From Halobacillus locisalis (GTDB lineage: Bacteria; Bacillota; Bacilli; Bacillales; Halobacillaceae), in assembly GCF_013694105.1 (NCBI RefSeq), contig NZ_JACEFG010000001.1, positions 248,001 to 312,000 of the forward strand: a stretch of 64,000 nucleotides of DNA. The letters run 5' to 3'. Every line of letters begins with the position of its first letter. Position 1 is the first letter of the stretch. Of this stretch, positions 1 to 8,115 are shown one piece after another. A model generated the notes under the pieces. The model had not been told where the DNA came from. It made no database searches and saw only the letters and a list, made by a program, of their open reading frames with translations. Both the position numbers and the translations under genes were made by a program.

Positions 1-122
1 CAGCAGAACCAGCAGAGAATTCATTCTACTATTTCCTTGCTGATAGTGAAGGAAACATTTACTATGCGGAGACACTAGAGAAACACAATGAATTAAAAGC
101 GAAGTATATAACGGGCAGTTAA
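1..122 (+). CDS. mltG: MltG endolytic murein transglycosylase, C-terminal end (partial)
   Basis: The window opens inside a reading frame whose codons begin at base 3 and which stops at 120-122 (TAA). The last 39 residues include a tyrosine- and phenylalanine-rich FYYFLAD segment followed by a glycine turn and an ETLEKHNELK segment. This resembles the extreme C-terminus of YrrL/MltG, the membrane-anchored lytic transglycosylase that cleaves nascent peptidoglycan strands. Position supports it: mltG lies directly upstream of yrrM (trmR) in B. subtilis. The catalytic domain lies outside the window. A strong terminator follows, so this gene ends its transcription unit. Confidence 0.75.
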   Translation, partial: AEPAENSFYYFLADSEGNIYYAETLEKHNELKAKYITGS

Positions 123-130
123 TCACGTTG

Positions 131-158
131 AAGGAATGTTCGCATTCCTTCTTTTTTT
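131..158 (+). terminator. Rho-independent terminator after mltG
   Basis: Eight-base-pair perfect stem (131-138 with 143-150) closed by a TTCG tetraloop and followed by a T7 tract at 152-158. It separates mltG from trmR. Confidence 0.9.
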
Positions 159-260
159 ATGCGTTTTCCTGAAATCACCGATGGCGTTCAGTAGGACCGT
201 ATGTTAAAATAATAGGGTTGTAAAATGCGATCGACTATCGTAAGAAGGGGTGTTCTTTCC

Positions 261-890
261 ATGGAGCAAGAAGATTACTTACAATCATTACTGCCGAAAG
301 CTACAAAGCAGGTAGAGCGATTAGAAGAATACGCCAAGGAACAAGGTGTGCCGATCATGGAGCCCTTAGGTATTCATTTCTTAATGCAGATCATTCGTAT
401 GCAAAACCCTGATAGAATCCTTGAAATCGGGACAGCCATAGGGTATTCCGCATTACGAATGATTGAAGCTTCGCCTACAAGTGAAATTGTAACGATAGAA
501 CGAGATAGAGAGCGTTACGACGAAGCCTTGAAAAACGTAGCCGAAGCGGATGCTGATCATCGTATTCATATTTTGTACGGCGATGCACTGGAAATGAAAG
601 AAGAGGTAGTGAAAAAAGCTCCATTCGACCTTTTGTTTATCGATGCGGCCAAAGGAAAATATGAGGAATTCTTTCATTTATATGAACCTCTGCTGTCTGA
701 GGGAGGGGTCATTATTTCTGACAATGTCCTGTTTAAAGGGTATGTTGCAGATGATACGGAAGCAAGTAAACGTATGGCGAAAATCGCAAAAAAGATTAGG
801 CAATTCAACGAGTGGTTAACGAGTCACCCTGATTATCACACGACCATTATTCCAATTGGGGATGGAGTAGCCATCACAAAGAAGAAATAA
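261..890 (+). CDS. trmR: tRNA 5-hydroxyuridine methyltransferase TrmR (YrrM), SAM-dependent O-methyltransferase
   Basis: Class I SAM-dependent O-methyltransferase of the COMT-like family, 209 residues, close to the roughly 217 of B. subtilis YrrM. The SAM-binding glycine loop EIGTAIGYSA is at residues 55-64 and the acidic metal/substrate site IDAAKGKY near 127-134. YrrM/TrmR methylates 5-hydroxyuridine at the wobble position U34 of tRNAs to 5-methoxyuridine. I chose ATG 261 because AAGGGGTG lies about 10 nt upstream; an in-frame ATG at 225 has no ribosome site. In B. subtilis the gene is followed by two U32-peptidase-like genes (trhP1, trhP2) that make the hydroxyuridine; here udk follows directly. 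Confidence 0.88.
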   Translation: MEQEDYLQSLLPKATKQVERLEEYAKEQGVPIMEPLGIHFLMQIIRMQNPDRILEIGTAIGYSALRMIEASPTSEIVTIERDRERYDEALKNVAEADADHRIHILYGDALEMKEEVVKKAPFDLLFIDAAKGKYEEFFHLYEPLLSEGGVIISDNVLFKGYVADDTEASKRMAKIAKKIRQFNEWLTSHPDYHTTIIPIGDGVAITKKK

Positions 891-942
891 AGAGCCCTGA
901 AGGGTCACATAGATTGAGTGGATGAAAGGAGAATCTAGAACT

Positions 943-1596
943 ATGAAGGATAAACCTGTTGTAATCGGAGTTGCTGGAGGAACGGGGTCAGGTAAAACAA
1001 GTGTTACACGTTCCATCATCCAACGATTCGCTGATAAATCAATCCTTATGATTGAACAAGATTATTATTATAAAGACCAAACGCATCTTCCTTTCGAAGA
1101 AAGGTTGCAAACGAATTATGATCATCCATTGGCTTTCGATAACGACTTATTGATTGACCACTTGAAACAATTGATCAACCAAGATGCGGTTGAAAAGCCT
1201 GTTTATGATTATAAGATGCATACCCGTTCTGATGAGACGATTCATGTCGAACCGAAAGAGGTCATCATCGTAGAAGGGATTCTTGTCTTAGAGGATGAGC
1301 GATTGCGCGATCTTATGGATATCAAAGTATTTGTTGATACCGATGCTGACGTGCGCATCATCAGACGTATGATGAGAGACATCAATGAACGCGGTCGTAC
1401 ATTAGATTCCGTCATTGAACAGTACATTAATGTCGTACGTCCGATGCACTTGCAATTCGTTGAACCCACTAAGCGTTATTCGGATATCATTATTCCTGAG
1501 GGTGGACAGAATCACGTAGCGATTGATCTAATGGCTACAAAAATCCAAACCGTCCTTCATGAGAAAGGGCAAACGCAAAGCAAAGAAAATAGTTGA
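943..1596 (+). CDS. udk: Uridine kinase
   Basis: Phosphorylates uridine and cytidine to UMP and CMP in pyrimidine salvage. The P-loop [11 protein letters not shown] occupies residues 9-19, and the remainder matches the P-loop uridine kinase/phosphoribulokinase fold, with YYYKDQ and DHPLAFD segments typical of the nucleoside site. At 217 residues it is close to the 211 of B. subtilis Udk. ATG 943 is preceded by AAAGGAGA at a good distance; the ATG at 922 overlaps that ribosome site and is rejected. It lies 52 nt after trmR with no terminator between, so the two are probably co-transcribed. Confidence 0.95.
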   Translation: MKDKPVVIGVAGGTGSGKTSVTRSIIQRFADKSILMIEQDYYYKDQTHLPFEERLQTNYDHPLAFDNDLLIDHLKQLINQDAVEKPVYDYKMHTRSDETIHVEPKEVIIVEGILVLEDERLRDLMDIKVFVDTDADVRIIRRMMRDINERGRTLDSVIEQYINVVRPMHLQFVEPTKRYSDIIIPEGGQNHVAIDLMATKIQTVLHEKGQTQSKENS

Positions 1597-1674
1597 AATG
1601 CTACCAAAAATCTGGCATAGTACACAATAGTAGTTCTAAACAAGTATGTCCTCGGATAAAGTATAGTTAATTAG

Positions 1675-1701
1675 AATGAGCGTACGGACGTACTGCTCAT
1701 T
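1675..1701 (+). promoter_or_regulatory. Stem-loop in the greA leader
   Basis: Twelve base pairs with one bulged T: 1675-1686 pairs with 1689-1693 plus 1695-1701 around a two-base loop. No T tract follows, so it is not an ordinary terminator. It lies 53 nt before greA and could mark the 3' end of the udk transcript or shape the greA leader. Function unknown. Confidence 0.45.
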
Positions 1702-1753
1702 TCCTATATTAGGGGAACATCCTATTGATGTATTAAAGGAGTGTATCTAGACC

Positions 1754-2230
1754 ATGGCAGAAGAAAAAAGTTATTACATGACAGAAGAAGGTAAACAAAA
1801 GCTCGAAGAAGAGTTGCATCATCTGAAAACAGAGCGACGTAAAGAGGTTGTCGAACGTATTAAAATTGCACGAGGCTTCGGGGACCTTTCTGAGAACTCA
1901 GAGTATGATGCTGCTAAAGATGAACAAGCCTTTGTTGAAGCACGCATTACTCAAGTTGAAAACATGATTCGCAATGCAGTTATTATCGAGAATGATAATG
2001 CAAATCCGGATACAGTTACACTTGGTAAATCTGTCACATTCCAAGAACTTCCTGATGGTGATGAAGAAACCTACACGATTGTAGGTAGTGCAGAAGCAGA
2101 TCCTTTCGAGGGTAAAATCTCAAATGACTCTCCAATGGCTCAAAGCCTGATCGGTCACAGTGTCGGTGATAAAGTGACGGTAGCGACACCAGGTGGAGAC
2201 ATCAATGTGAAAATCGTTACAGTTGAATAG
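1754..2230 (+). CDS. greA: Transcription elongation factor GreA
   Basis: Binds the secondary channel of RNA polymerase and stimulates cleavage of backtracked transcripts. The 158-residue length is standard. The N-terminal half is a coiled-coil finger with the conserved [18 protein letters not shown] tip segment near residues 36-53, whose acidic residues act at the polymerase active site. The C-terminal half is the FKBP-like domain, with [14 protein letters not shown] near residues 125-140. AAAGGAGTG precedes ATG 1754. It is a single gene between a leader hairpin and its own terminator. Confidence 0.97.
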   Translation: MAEEKSYYMTEEGKQKLEEELHHLKTERRKEVVERIKIARGFGDLSENSEYDAAKDEQAFVEARITQVENMIRNAVIIENDNANPDTVTLGKSVTFQELPDGDEETYTIVGSAEADPFEGKISNDSPMAQSLIGHSVGDKVTVATPGGDINVKIVTVE

Positions 2231-2241
2231 TGATGTAAGGG

Positions 2242-2278
2242 AAAGGGCAGAGGTCAATCTTCTGTCCTTTTTATTTTT
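2242..2278 (+). terminator. Terminator after greA
   Basis: Ten-base-pair stem with one G-U pair (2242-2251 with 2261-2270), nine-base loop, followed by a T-rich tail to 2278. Confidence 0.85.
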
Positions 2279-2328
2279 GGTACATCTGATTGCCCAGGAA
2301 ATAAGGGGTGAGCCCGCTAATTTGGGTA

Positions 2329-2357
2329 TTGGTGTTCTTGGTGTGATATTGTATAAT
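2329..2357 (+). promoter_or_regulatory. Sigma-A promoter for yrrS-mtnN
   Basis: TTGGTG (2329-2334), 17-bp spacer, perfect TATAAT (2352-2357). It lies 30 bp upstream of yrrS, after the greA terminator. Confidence 0.75.
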
Positions 2358-2387
2358 AAACATCGAGTTTAAAGGAGGAGAACATCC

Positions 2388-3056
2388 ATGACGAATTCAT
2401 TCCATTCACGGTCTAACCGTTATGAGAAAAAGCGGAAAGGAACGAAAATGATGACCTGGCTTATGGGTGCTGCCGGTTTGTTGGTCATCACCTTTGTAGC
2501 CCTCTTTATTTTTGGTGGAAATGAAACAGATGGGACAGCTAAGCAGCCGGAACCATCGGAGTCCGTCAGTGTTGAGGACGAGGAAGAAAAAGAGAACACA
2601 AATGGGGATAACGATGATTCTCAGGTAGACGAGAATGCACCAGAAAAATCCTCAGATCAACAGGATTCTGAAGTCTCAAGTGAGGAAGGCGAAGAGCCGA
2701 AAGAAGAATTAACTGTTATTGAAAATAGTGACGATGAAAATGTTAAAAGGATCATAAAGAAAAATTGGAAACCGCTCCAAACTGAACAGACGATTGAAGG
2801 GGAACATCGAATCACCTACGATACAGAAAGTCAGGATTGGGTTGAAATGGAGCAGGTGGTACGCGATGTTACAGGTTTAACAAAGGACAATATGATTACC
2901 CAATATATAGGCAATGGTGGAACACCGAATAAAGCCATTGCTACCGTCTACAACAAAAATAATAAAGATGAAGTGTATCGGGTCTACCTAGAGTGGATTG
3001 AAGGTACAGGCTTTCAGGCACAACAAATGGATGAGTTGAATCAAGTGCCACAATAA
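2388..3056 (+). CDS. yrrS: YrrS family membrane-anchored protein (DUF1510)
   Basis: A 222-residue protein with a basic N-terminus, one transmembrane helix around residues 22-42, a long acidic low-complexity linker (about 50-110, rich in E, D and S) and a compact C-terminal domain (about 115-222) containing the DUF1510 signature. The architecture is a single-pass protein with its C-terminal domain outside the cell. Its biochemical role is not established; in B. subtilis it sits near the penicillin-binding protein gene yrrR, suggesting an envelope function. AAAGGAGGAG precedes ATG 2388. The next gene, mtnN, is 28 nt downstream and likely co-transcribed. Confidence 0.85.
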   Translation: MTNSFHSRSNRYEKKRKGTKMMTWLMGAAGLLVITFVALFIFGGNETDGTAKQPEPSESVSVEDEEEKENTNGDNDDSQVDENAPEKSSDQQDSEVSSEEGEEPKEELTVIENSDDENVKRIIKKNWKPLQTEQTIEGEHRITYDTESQDWVEMEQVVRDVTGLTKDNMITQYIGNGGTPNKAIATVYNKNNKDEVYRVYLEWIEGTGFQAQQMDELNQVPQ

Positions 3057-3084
3057 CGAACAAAATCGAGAGGGGAAGTCCGTC

Positions 3085-3777
3085 ATGACAATAGGCATCA
3101 TTGGAGCTATGGACGAAGAAGTTGAATTACTTAAACAAAATATGACAGATACGAAAGAACAGGAGGTTGCGGGTAGTCTCTTTATTGAAGGCCGATTGCA
3201 CGACAAAGACGTTGTATTGCTTAAATCGGGAATTGGGAAGGTCAATGCAGCGATGTCCACGACCATTCTTCATGAGCGCTTCCGGATTGATAAGGTGATC
3301 AACACAGGCTCAGCAGGAGGCTTTGCCAAGGATTTAGAAGTTGGGGACATTGTTGTTTCAAGTCTAGTCACTCATCACGATGTAGATGTCACAGCTTTCC
3401 AATATGATTATGGACAAGTACCGGGCATGCCAGCGATGTATGCAGCTGATGAAGCCTTGATGACAAGCGCTATGGAAGCTATTAAAGAGACCGATGCCAA
3501 GGCCGCACGTGGTATCATTGCAACAGGGGATTCTTTCATGCAAGAAGAAGAGCGAGTCGACTTCGTTCGAGGTAAGTTTCCTGAAATGATCGCGGCAGAA
3601 ATGGAAGCCGCTGCGATTGCTCAAGTTTGTTATAAGTATGGGACACCATTTGTGGTCCTCAGAGCTTTATCGGATATTGCAGGTAAAGAATCATCGATAT
3701 CATTTGATCAATTCTTACCGAAAGCAGCCGAGAATGCCGCTATCATGATTATGAACATGGTAAAAGAAATGGAGTAA
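3085..3777 (+). CDS. mtnN: 5'-methylthioadenosine/S-adenosylhomocysteine nucleosidase
   Basis: Hydrolyses methylthioadenosine and S-adenosylhomocysteine to adenine plus the thioribose or ribosylhomocysteine, recycling SAM by-products. Its 230 residues begin IGIIGAMDEEVELL, containing the conserved catalytic-site glutamate. The EMEAAAIAQ segment (ribose-binding Glu) and ALSDIAG (catalytic Asp) lie in the last third, all typical of the family. GAGGGGAAG precedes ATG 3085. In B. subtilis mtnN is followed by mccA and mccB for homocysteine-to-cysteine conversion; neither is present here. Confidence 0.96.
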   Translation: MTIGIIGAMDEEVELLKQNMTDTKEQEVAGSLFIEGRLHDKDVVLLKSGIGKVNAAMSTTILHERFRIDKVINTGSAGGFAKDLEVGDIVVSSLVTHHDVDVTAFQYDYGQVPGMPAMYAADEALMTSAMEAIKETDAKAARGIIATGDSFMQEEERVDFVRGKFPEMIAAEMEAAAIAQVCYKYGTPFVVLRALSDIAGKESSISFDQFLPKAAENAAIMIMNMVKEME

Positions 3778-3844
3778 AACATTACCACCTCCGTAGCGAA
3801 TCTATTATGTTACAATAATATTCGTAGCAGGAGGTGAGTCATCC

Positions 3845-4075
3845 ATGAATTCTAACGAGTGGATGAAGAATAAAATCTCAGACTATAAACGATTCATTGC
3901 CACGTTACTGATTTTATCTATTTATCTATATATAGGAACGTTGATCAGTCTTTATGAGTATAAGACTGATCTTCATCTCTATCTTTACCCTGTACTCGCA
4001 CTCACTTTATTGACGGCATTCGTATTGTCGATCAAGCTGAAGCGCTGGAATCAGTCATTGAGAGAAGATCAATAA
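3845..4075 (+). CDS. yrhC: YrhC-like small membrane protein
   Basis: A 76-residue protein with two hydrophobic helices (about residues 18-34 and 44-62) and a basic tail. It matches the small YrhC family by size, the DYKRFIATLL start of the first helix, and its place downstream of mtnN. Function is unknown. A strong site, AGGAGGTGAG, precedes ATG 3845. In B. subtilis mccA-mccB sit between mtnN and yrhC; here only 67 nt separate them. Confidence 0.8.
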   Translation: MNSNEWMKNKISDYKRFIATLLILSIYLYIGTLISLYEYKTDLHLYLYPVLALTLLTAFVLSIKLKRWNQSLREDQ

Positions 4076-4084
4076 CGAAACGAG

Positions 4085-4115
4085 AGCCACTCCTTTTTTA
4101 TGGGGTGGCTTTTTA
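4085..4115. terminator. Bidirectional terminator between yrhC and sigK
   Basis: Nine-base-pair stem with one G-U (4085-4093 with 4102-4110), T-rich on the + side and A-rich on the other, serving two convergent genes. Confidence 0.85.
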
Positions 4116-4826
4116 TGCTTTTTTCCCTTGCTTACTCTGTTTATAAAACTCATGAAATATTTTCATGAGTGCTCTTTTTTCAATTCTGGACACATAACTT
4201 CTGGATATCCCTAGTTCTTTAGCGATTTCTCTTTGCGTTTTTTCTTCTGTTTGATTTAATCCATAGCGAAAGATGATCACTTCTTTTTCCCTCTCATCCA
4301 GAACGGTGATGAAGTCTTTAATTTTTTCAAGTTCCATATGAAGTTGAATTTCCTCAACAATATCCTGAACATCTGCTTGAAGAATATCGAGTAAATTCAG
4401 TTCATTCCCTTCTTTATCATGACCAATAGGGTCTTGGAGGGAGACGTCCTTGTTTGTCTTCTTTGTTGACCTGAGGTGCATGAGTATTTCATTTTCGATA
4501 CATCGAGCTGCATACGTTGCGAGCTTCGTACCTTTGCCTGTGGAATAACTCTCGATTCCCTTGATCAAGCCAATCGTCCCGATAGAAATTAAATCCTCAA
4601 AGTCCTCTTTCGTGTTCTCGAACTTCTTTACGATGTGTGCGACTAGGCGTAAATTATGTTCGATTAGAGTGTTACGGGCTTCGTGACTACCCTCAGCCAT
4701 AAGCTTCAACTGCTTTGCCTCTTCTTCTGAAGAAAGAGGGTTTGGGAACGCTTGATTTTTAACGTAAGACATAAAAAATAACGATTCTCTGAAAAAGTAA
4801 AGAATAGATGCGATCAAGCTACTCAT
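4113..4826 (-). CDS. sigK: Sporulation sigma factor K, pro-sigma-K (uninterrupted)
   Basis: Late mother-cell sigma factor directing coat and germination genes. The 237 residues align with B. subtilis pro-sigma-K from end to end. A hydrophobic pro-sequence of about 20 residues ends FFMS before YVKNQAF, the site where SpoIVFB cleaves the homologue. Region 2 includes [16 protein letters not shown] and [13 protein letters not shown]; region 4.2 is [20 protein letters not shown]. In B. subtilis the gene is split by the skin element into spoIVCB and spoIIIC; here it is continuous, so no excision is needed. GAGGAGGTG precedes the start codon. Confidence 0.96.
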   Translation of the reverse strand: MSSLIASILYFFRESLFFMSYVKNQAFPNPLSSEEEAKQLKLMAEGSHEARNTLIEHNLRLVAHIVKKFENTKEDFEDLISIGTIGLIKGIESYSTGKGTKLATYAARCIENEILMHLRSTKKTNKDVSLQDPIGHDKEGNELNLLDILQADVQDIVEEIQLHMELEKIKDFITVLDEREKEVIIFRYGLNQTEEKTQREIAKELGISRSYVSRIEKRALMKIFHEFYKQSKQGKKA

Positions 4827-5101
4827 AGGACGCGCACCTCCTCGTAGATTAGGCCACTGCCTATCACATACATATGTAGGTAAATCCTAAGCTGTGCTTG
4901 ACCACAACGAAATAGACTTGTACGAATTACGAAAACAAAGGATGTGCTCCTAGTCAGTGATTTTTTGCGACTCCCGCAAATCGAATAGAACGTGTAGACA
5001 GAGAACGACAGAAGAGGGGGTAGTGAGCTTTTTGATTCACAAATACCTCATATATTGAAAAAGGAGTGAATCGTTGTCAGGCGAGGCTTTAAATGCGAAA
5101 T
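4827..5101. other. Intergenic region upstream of sigK, no gene seen
   Basis: This stretch of about 275 bp holds the sigK leader. I see no convincing ORF. It contains a short hairpin (TTTGCG at 4964-4969 with CGCAAA at 4975-4980) and a near-palindrome around 4866-4880 that might lie in the sigK control region. I could not find a convincing sigma-E or sigma-K promoter match by eye. Confidence 0.5.
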
Positions 5102-5132
5102 AAAGGCACATACATGGAATGTATGTGCCTTT
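5102..5132 (-). terminator. Terminator of the mrp operon
   Basis: Perfect 14-bp stem (5102-5115 with 5119-5132) and a three-base loop. Read on the minus strand it ends in a T-rich tail. It lies 5 nt after the mrpG stop codon. Confidence 0.9.
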
Positions 5133-5136
5133 AAGG

Positions 5137-5532
5137 TTAACCGTTTGATTTATTTTGTTTTTTTTCAGCTTCTAAAGCTTTCGCATAATCATCTTTCACG
5201 CTTTCTTTCCATAACGGAACACCACTACGGTATGCAGCCCGGGCAATCACATGACCGGAAACGGGAGCAGTCAGCAGGACAAACACAATCCCGAGTAAGA
5301 GTTTTCCACTGACGATGTCGTGTTCAATGAATAGAAATAAGAAAGCTCCAATCATAATGCCGGCTACTCCGAGCGTTGAAGCTTTTGTTGCTGCGTGAAG
5401 ACGTGTGTAAACGTCAGGGAAGCGTAAGATCCCGATGGAACCAGATACGATGAAAAAGGTACCGACTAACAAAGAGATGCAGATGGCTATATCAAATAGT
5501 AAGTTAATCCATGTCCCGCTCAATGATAACAC
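5137..5532 (-). CDS. mrpG: Mrp Na+/H+ antiporter subunit G
   Basis: Small membrane subunit of the multi-subunit Mrp (Sha/Mnh) antiporter, which exports Na+ in exchange for protons and supports salt and alkali tolerance. The 131-residue protein has three helices (about 10-32, 42-62, 66-88) and the family segments SGSIGILRFPDVYTRLHAATK and LTAPVSGHVIARAAY. The charged C-terminal tail is cytoplasmic. It overlaps mrpF by 29 nt and is the last gene of the operon. Confidence 0.93.
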   Translation of the reverse strand: MLSLSGTWINLLFDIAICISLLVGTFFIVSGSIGILRFPDVYTRLHAATKASTLGVAGIMIGAFLFLFIEHDIVSGKLLLGIVFVLLTAPVSGHVIARAAYRSGVPLWKESVKDDYAKALEAEKKQNKSNG

Positions 5533-5815
5533 CCTTTTCTAAGAATTTCGCCAAGGCTACCGTTCCGATGAAAAGCAAAATACCAATGAGCAAAATCACG
5601 TCATTGAACTTTGTAGTAACAAGCAGGATGGCGATCAAGCCTGCTAGGGCCATAAGGTTGATACCGATAATATCAAGCGCTACAGCTCGGTCGGGGTTCG
5701 TTGGCCCCTTGATTGCTCTGTAAAGGAGAATAATGACAGAAGCGGCTACTCCTGTGATACAAATCAAGGTCGTGTATTCTATGAGCGATTGAGTGACATC
5801 TAATATTTGCTCCAT
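5504..5815 (-). CDS. mrpF: Mrp Na+/H+ antiporter subunit F
   Basis: A 103-residue subunit with three predicted helices. The conserved RAIKGPTNPDRAVALD loop near residues 33-48 is diagnostic of MrpF/MnhF; its aspartate is important in characterised homologues. The start codon overlaps the last base of the mrpE stop codon, so translation is probably coupled. The downstream mrpG start lies inside this gene. Confidence 0.93.
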   Translation of the reverse strand: MEQILDVTQSLIEYTTLICITGVAASVIILLYRAIKGPTNPDRAVALDIIGINLMALAGLIAILLVTTKFNDVILLIGILLFIGTVALAKFLEKGVIIERDMD

Positions 5816-6291
5816 TACCTAGTCACCTCCATGATCGCTTTTTCAAATGTTTCCTTAATATCAGTTATGGATTTCTCTACGTCCGGAATATCCATCGCAT
5901 GAATGTAAATCTTAGTATGATCATCACTGACGGCCATAGAAAGTGTTCCAGGCGTCAGCGTAATCAAATTGGCAAGTAGAGTTATTTCAAAATTGCTTCT
6001 AAGATCAATAGGGAGTGTGAAAATCCCAGGTTCAATGTCTAGCTTGGGTTTATAAACGAGTTTGACAATATCAAGGTTGGAGAGTACGAGCTCTCGGACA
6101 AATAATAAGATCAATTTAATGAACTTCCAAACACGTTTCATATAGAAGGAATCCGGGATAAATCGTTGTAGGACGAACAATAATCCGATTCCTAGCAAAT
6201 ACCCGACGACGAATGTCGAAAATTCATAGCTTTCACTAAGGAACATCCACATGATGGCAATGATAATATTGATTACAATTTGTAATGGCAT
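5815..6291 (-). CDS. mrpE: Mrp Na+/H+ antiporter subunit E
   Basis: A 158-residue MrpE/MnhE family subunit. An N-terminal hydrophobic region (about residues 5-42) is followed by a soluble domain with the conserved LLANLITLTPGT segment near residues 108-119. MrpE assists assembly and activity of the complex. AAGGAG at the end of mrpD serves as its ribosome site, six bases after the mrpD stop. Confidence 0.93.
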   Translation of the reverse strand: MPLQIVINIIIAIMWMFLSESYEFSTFVVGYLLGIGLLFVLQRFIPDSFYMKRVWKFIKLILLFVRELVLSNLDIVKLVYKPKLDIEPGIFTLPIDLRSNFEITLLANLITLTPGTLSMAVSDDHTKIYIHAMDIPDVEKSITDIKETFEKAIMEVTR

Positions 6292-6297
6292 CTGCTT

Positions 6298-7782
6298 CTA
6301 CTCCTTTAACACAGAATCGATATAGATTTGTGGATCCATTAAATATTCAGCGATGCTTTGGATAGTCGGATAGAACCATTCAGCTCCTACACCAAGTAAG
6401 ACGGAGAAGGAAAGCAAAATGGCGACAGGCCAAGCCATTTTCGCCGCTTTTCGTTTCCTTTCAGGATAGGGGTTTTCTGTTTTCTCTCCCCAGAACCCTC
6501 GGATGAAGATCCGAATCATGGAGAACAAGATCAGTAAACTTGAAATTAAAGCTACAATCACAATCATCAACTCATCTTGGGCAAGGCCGCCTCTTAACAG
6601 TAATAGTTTCCCTATGAATCCACTAAAGGGAGGTATTCCTGCTAGTACAAGTGAAGCCATGAAGAACATCCAGCCGAGAACAGGATGATGGTGGATCAAA
6701 CCACCCATTTTACGTAAATCCGATGTCCCAGCTACATACACAAGGGCTCCCACTAAAAGGAAGAGCGCTCCTTTGATGATCATGTCGTGAACCAAGTAGT
6801 AAATGGTTCCACTGATTGAGACTTCGCTGAAAATCCCGATTCCCATAAGCATGAATCCAACAGCTGGAATGATGTTATAGGCTATGATCAGTTTGACGTT
6901 ATGCGTTGACAGAGCTCCGATGACCCCAAATAACATCGTCAGAGCAGCTAAATAGATAAACAGTGTATGCGTCAATTGTACATCCTGATTGAACATAAGT
7001 GTAAAAGTGCGGAGTATGGAATAGATCCCGACTTTCGTCAATAATGCCCCGAACAATGCGCTCACAACTGGATTAGGTGAAATATACGGTCTTGGTAACC
7101 AGTAGTAGAGCGGGAATACAGCTGCCTTCGTTGCAAACACGAAGAAGAATAATATACCAATTGTCGTTAATATTCCTTGCTGCTCAACTTCCTGCACACG
7201 GACTGCGATTTGAGCCATGTTCACGGTTCCGACGACGGAATACAAGAAAGCGATTGTCGTAACAAACAGCATGGATGAAAATAAGTTGATCAATACATAC
7301 TTAATCGATTCCCGAAGTTGCACTTTCCCGTTTCCTAAAACGATGAGGCCGTAAGAAGCCATCAGCAGGACTTCAAAGAATACGAACAGGTTGAATAAGT
7401 CCCCAGTTAAAAAAGCTCCGCTCACACCAGCGACCAAAAGGAAGAAGAAGCTATAGAAATAGTACTCTTCCTGATGTTTGGATAGCGATTGAGGGGCGAA
7501 GAAAACACAGGCAACAGCAATGATATTTGTCGTTAAAACAAGTGTCATCGATAATAGATCCCCGACAAGAATAATGCCGTAAGGGGCAGCCCAACCCCCT
7601 GTCTCTAAAATGATGGATCCATTTTGTTGAACCTGAAGAAAAACCCAGGCAACAGCAATCAAGTTCACAACTGAAATCACTTGTGAAAGGATTCGGACTA
7701 TTTTTGTTTTCTTATGAATGAAAGCCACTACAATTCCTGCTAGTAGCGGCAAGATGATAGGTAGTGCAGCTAAATTACTCAT
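6298..7782 (-). CDS. mrpD: Mrp Na+/H+ antiporter subunit D (NuoN/NuoM-like)
   Basis: Large antiporter-like subunit of 494 residues with about 14 transmembrane helices, homologous to the proton-pumping subunits of respiratory complex I. Visible signatures are the helix FVFFEVLLMASYGLIVLG with the essential glutamate, and YYWLPRPYISPNPVVSALFG with a lysine-containing helix after it. Two ATGs are possible; I chose 7782 because GAGAGGG lies 7 nt before it, whereas it is one base from the ATG at 7788. It overlaps mrpC by 8 nt. Confidence 0.93.
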   Translation of the reverse strand: MSNLAALPIILPLLAGIVVAFIHKKTKIVRILSQVISVVNLIAVAWVFLQVQQNGSIILETGGWAAPYGIILVGDLLSMTLVLTTNIIAVACVFFAPQSLSKHQEEYYFYSFFFLLVAGVSGAFLTGDLFNLFVFFEVLLMASYGLIVLGNGKVQLRESIKYVLINLFSSMLFVTTIAFLYSVVGTVNMAQIAVRVQEVEQQGILTTIGILFFFVFATKAAVFPLYYWLPRPYISPNPVVSALFGALLTKVGIYSILRTFTLMFNQDVQLTHTLFIYLAALTMLFGVIGALSTHNVKLIIAYNIIPAVGFMLMGIGIFSEVSISGTIYYLVHDMIIKGALFLLVGALVYVAGTSDLRKMGGLIHHHPVLGWMFFMASLVLAGIPPFSGFIGKLLLLRGGLAQDELMIVIVALISSLLILFSMIRIFIRGFWGEKTENPYPERKRKAAKMAWPVAILLSFSVLLGVGAEWFYPTIQSIAEYLMDPQIYIDSVLKE

Positions 7783-8113
7783 AATCATTCCCTCTCAATT
7801 GCTCCATATTATCTGTTCCGTTGACCTGGGATGCTCTGTAAGCGAGCACTAACAATAAGCTTGTTACACCGAAACTGATAACGATGGATGTTAAGATCAA
7901 CGCTTGTGGGAGAGGATCGGTGTAATTTTCTACTCCTTCAGTCAATATCGGTGGTTTTCCAGTCTTCAATTCTCCCATTGTAAGAATGAATAGGTGGGCA
8001 CCATGTGAAATGAGCCCTGTCCCTATGATAATTCTTAGAAGTTGCTTTTGAAGGAGGTTATAAATTCCCGTAGTAAACAAAATACCAGCCAGTATGGCCA
8101 TAATGAATTCCAT
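7775..8113 (-). CDS. mrpC: Mrp Na+/H+ antiporter subunit C (NuoK-like)
   Basis: A 112-residue subunit with three helices, homologous to NuoK of complex I. The IIGTGLISHGAHLFILTMG and DPLPQALILTSIVISFG segments are typical of MrpC/MnhC. Its start lies just 2 nt after the mrpA stop codon, leaving no room for mrpB, which sits between A and C in the usual seven-gene operon. Confidence 0.94.
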   Translation of the reverse strand: MEFIMAILAGILFTTGIYNLLQKQLLRIIIGTGLISHGAHLFILTMGELKTGKPPILTEGVENYTDPLPQALILTSIVISFGVTSLLLVLAYRASQVNGTDNMEQLRGNDYE

Positions 8114-8115
8114 GT

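Noticed and set aside
4850-4900. Sigma-E/sigma-K promoter for sigK
   Set aside because: Near matches (CATATGTA, CACAGCTTA on the minus strand) lack properly spaced -35 elements.
5077-5106. Nine-codon TTG-started ORF after AAGGAG next to the mrp terminator
   Set aside because: Too short to support, and it runs into the terminator hairpin; no homologue known to me.
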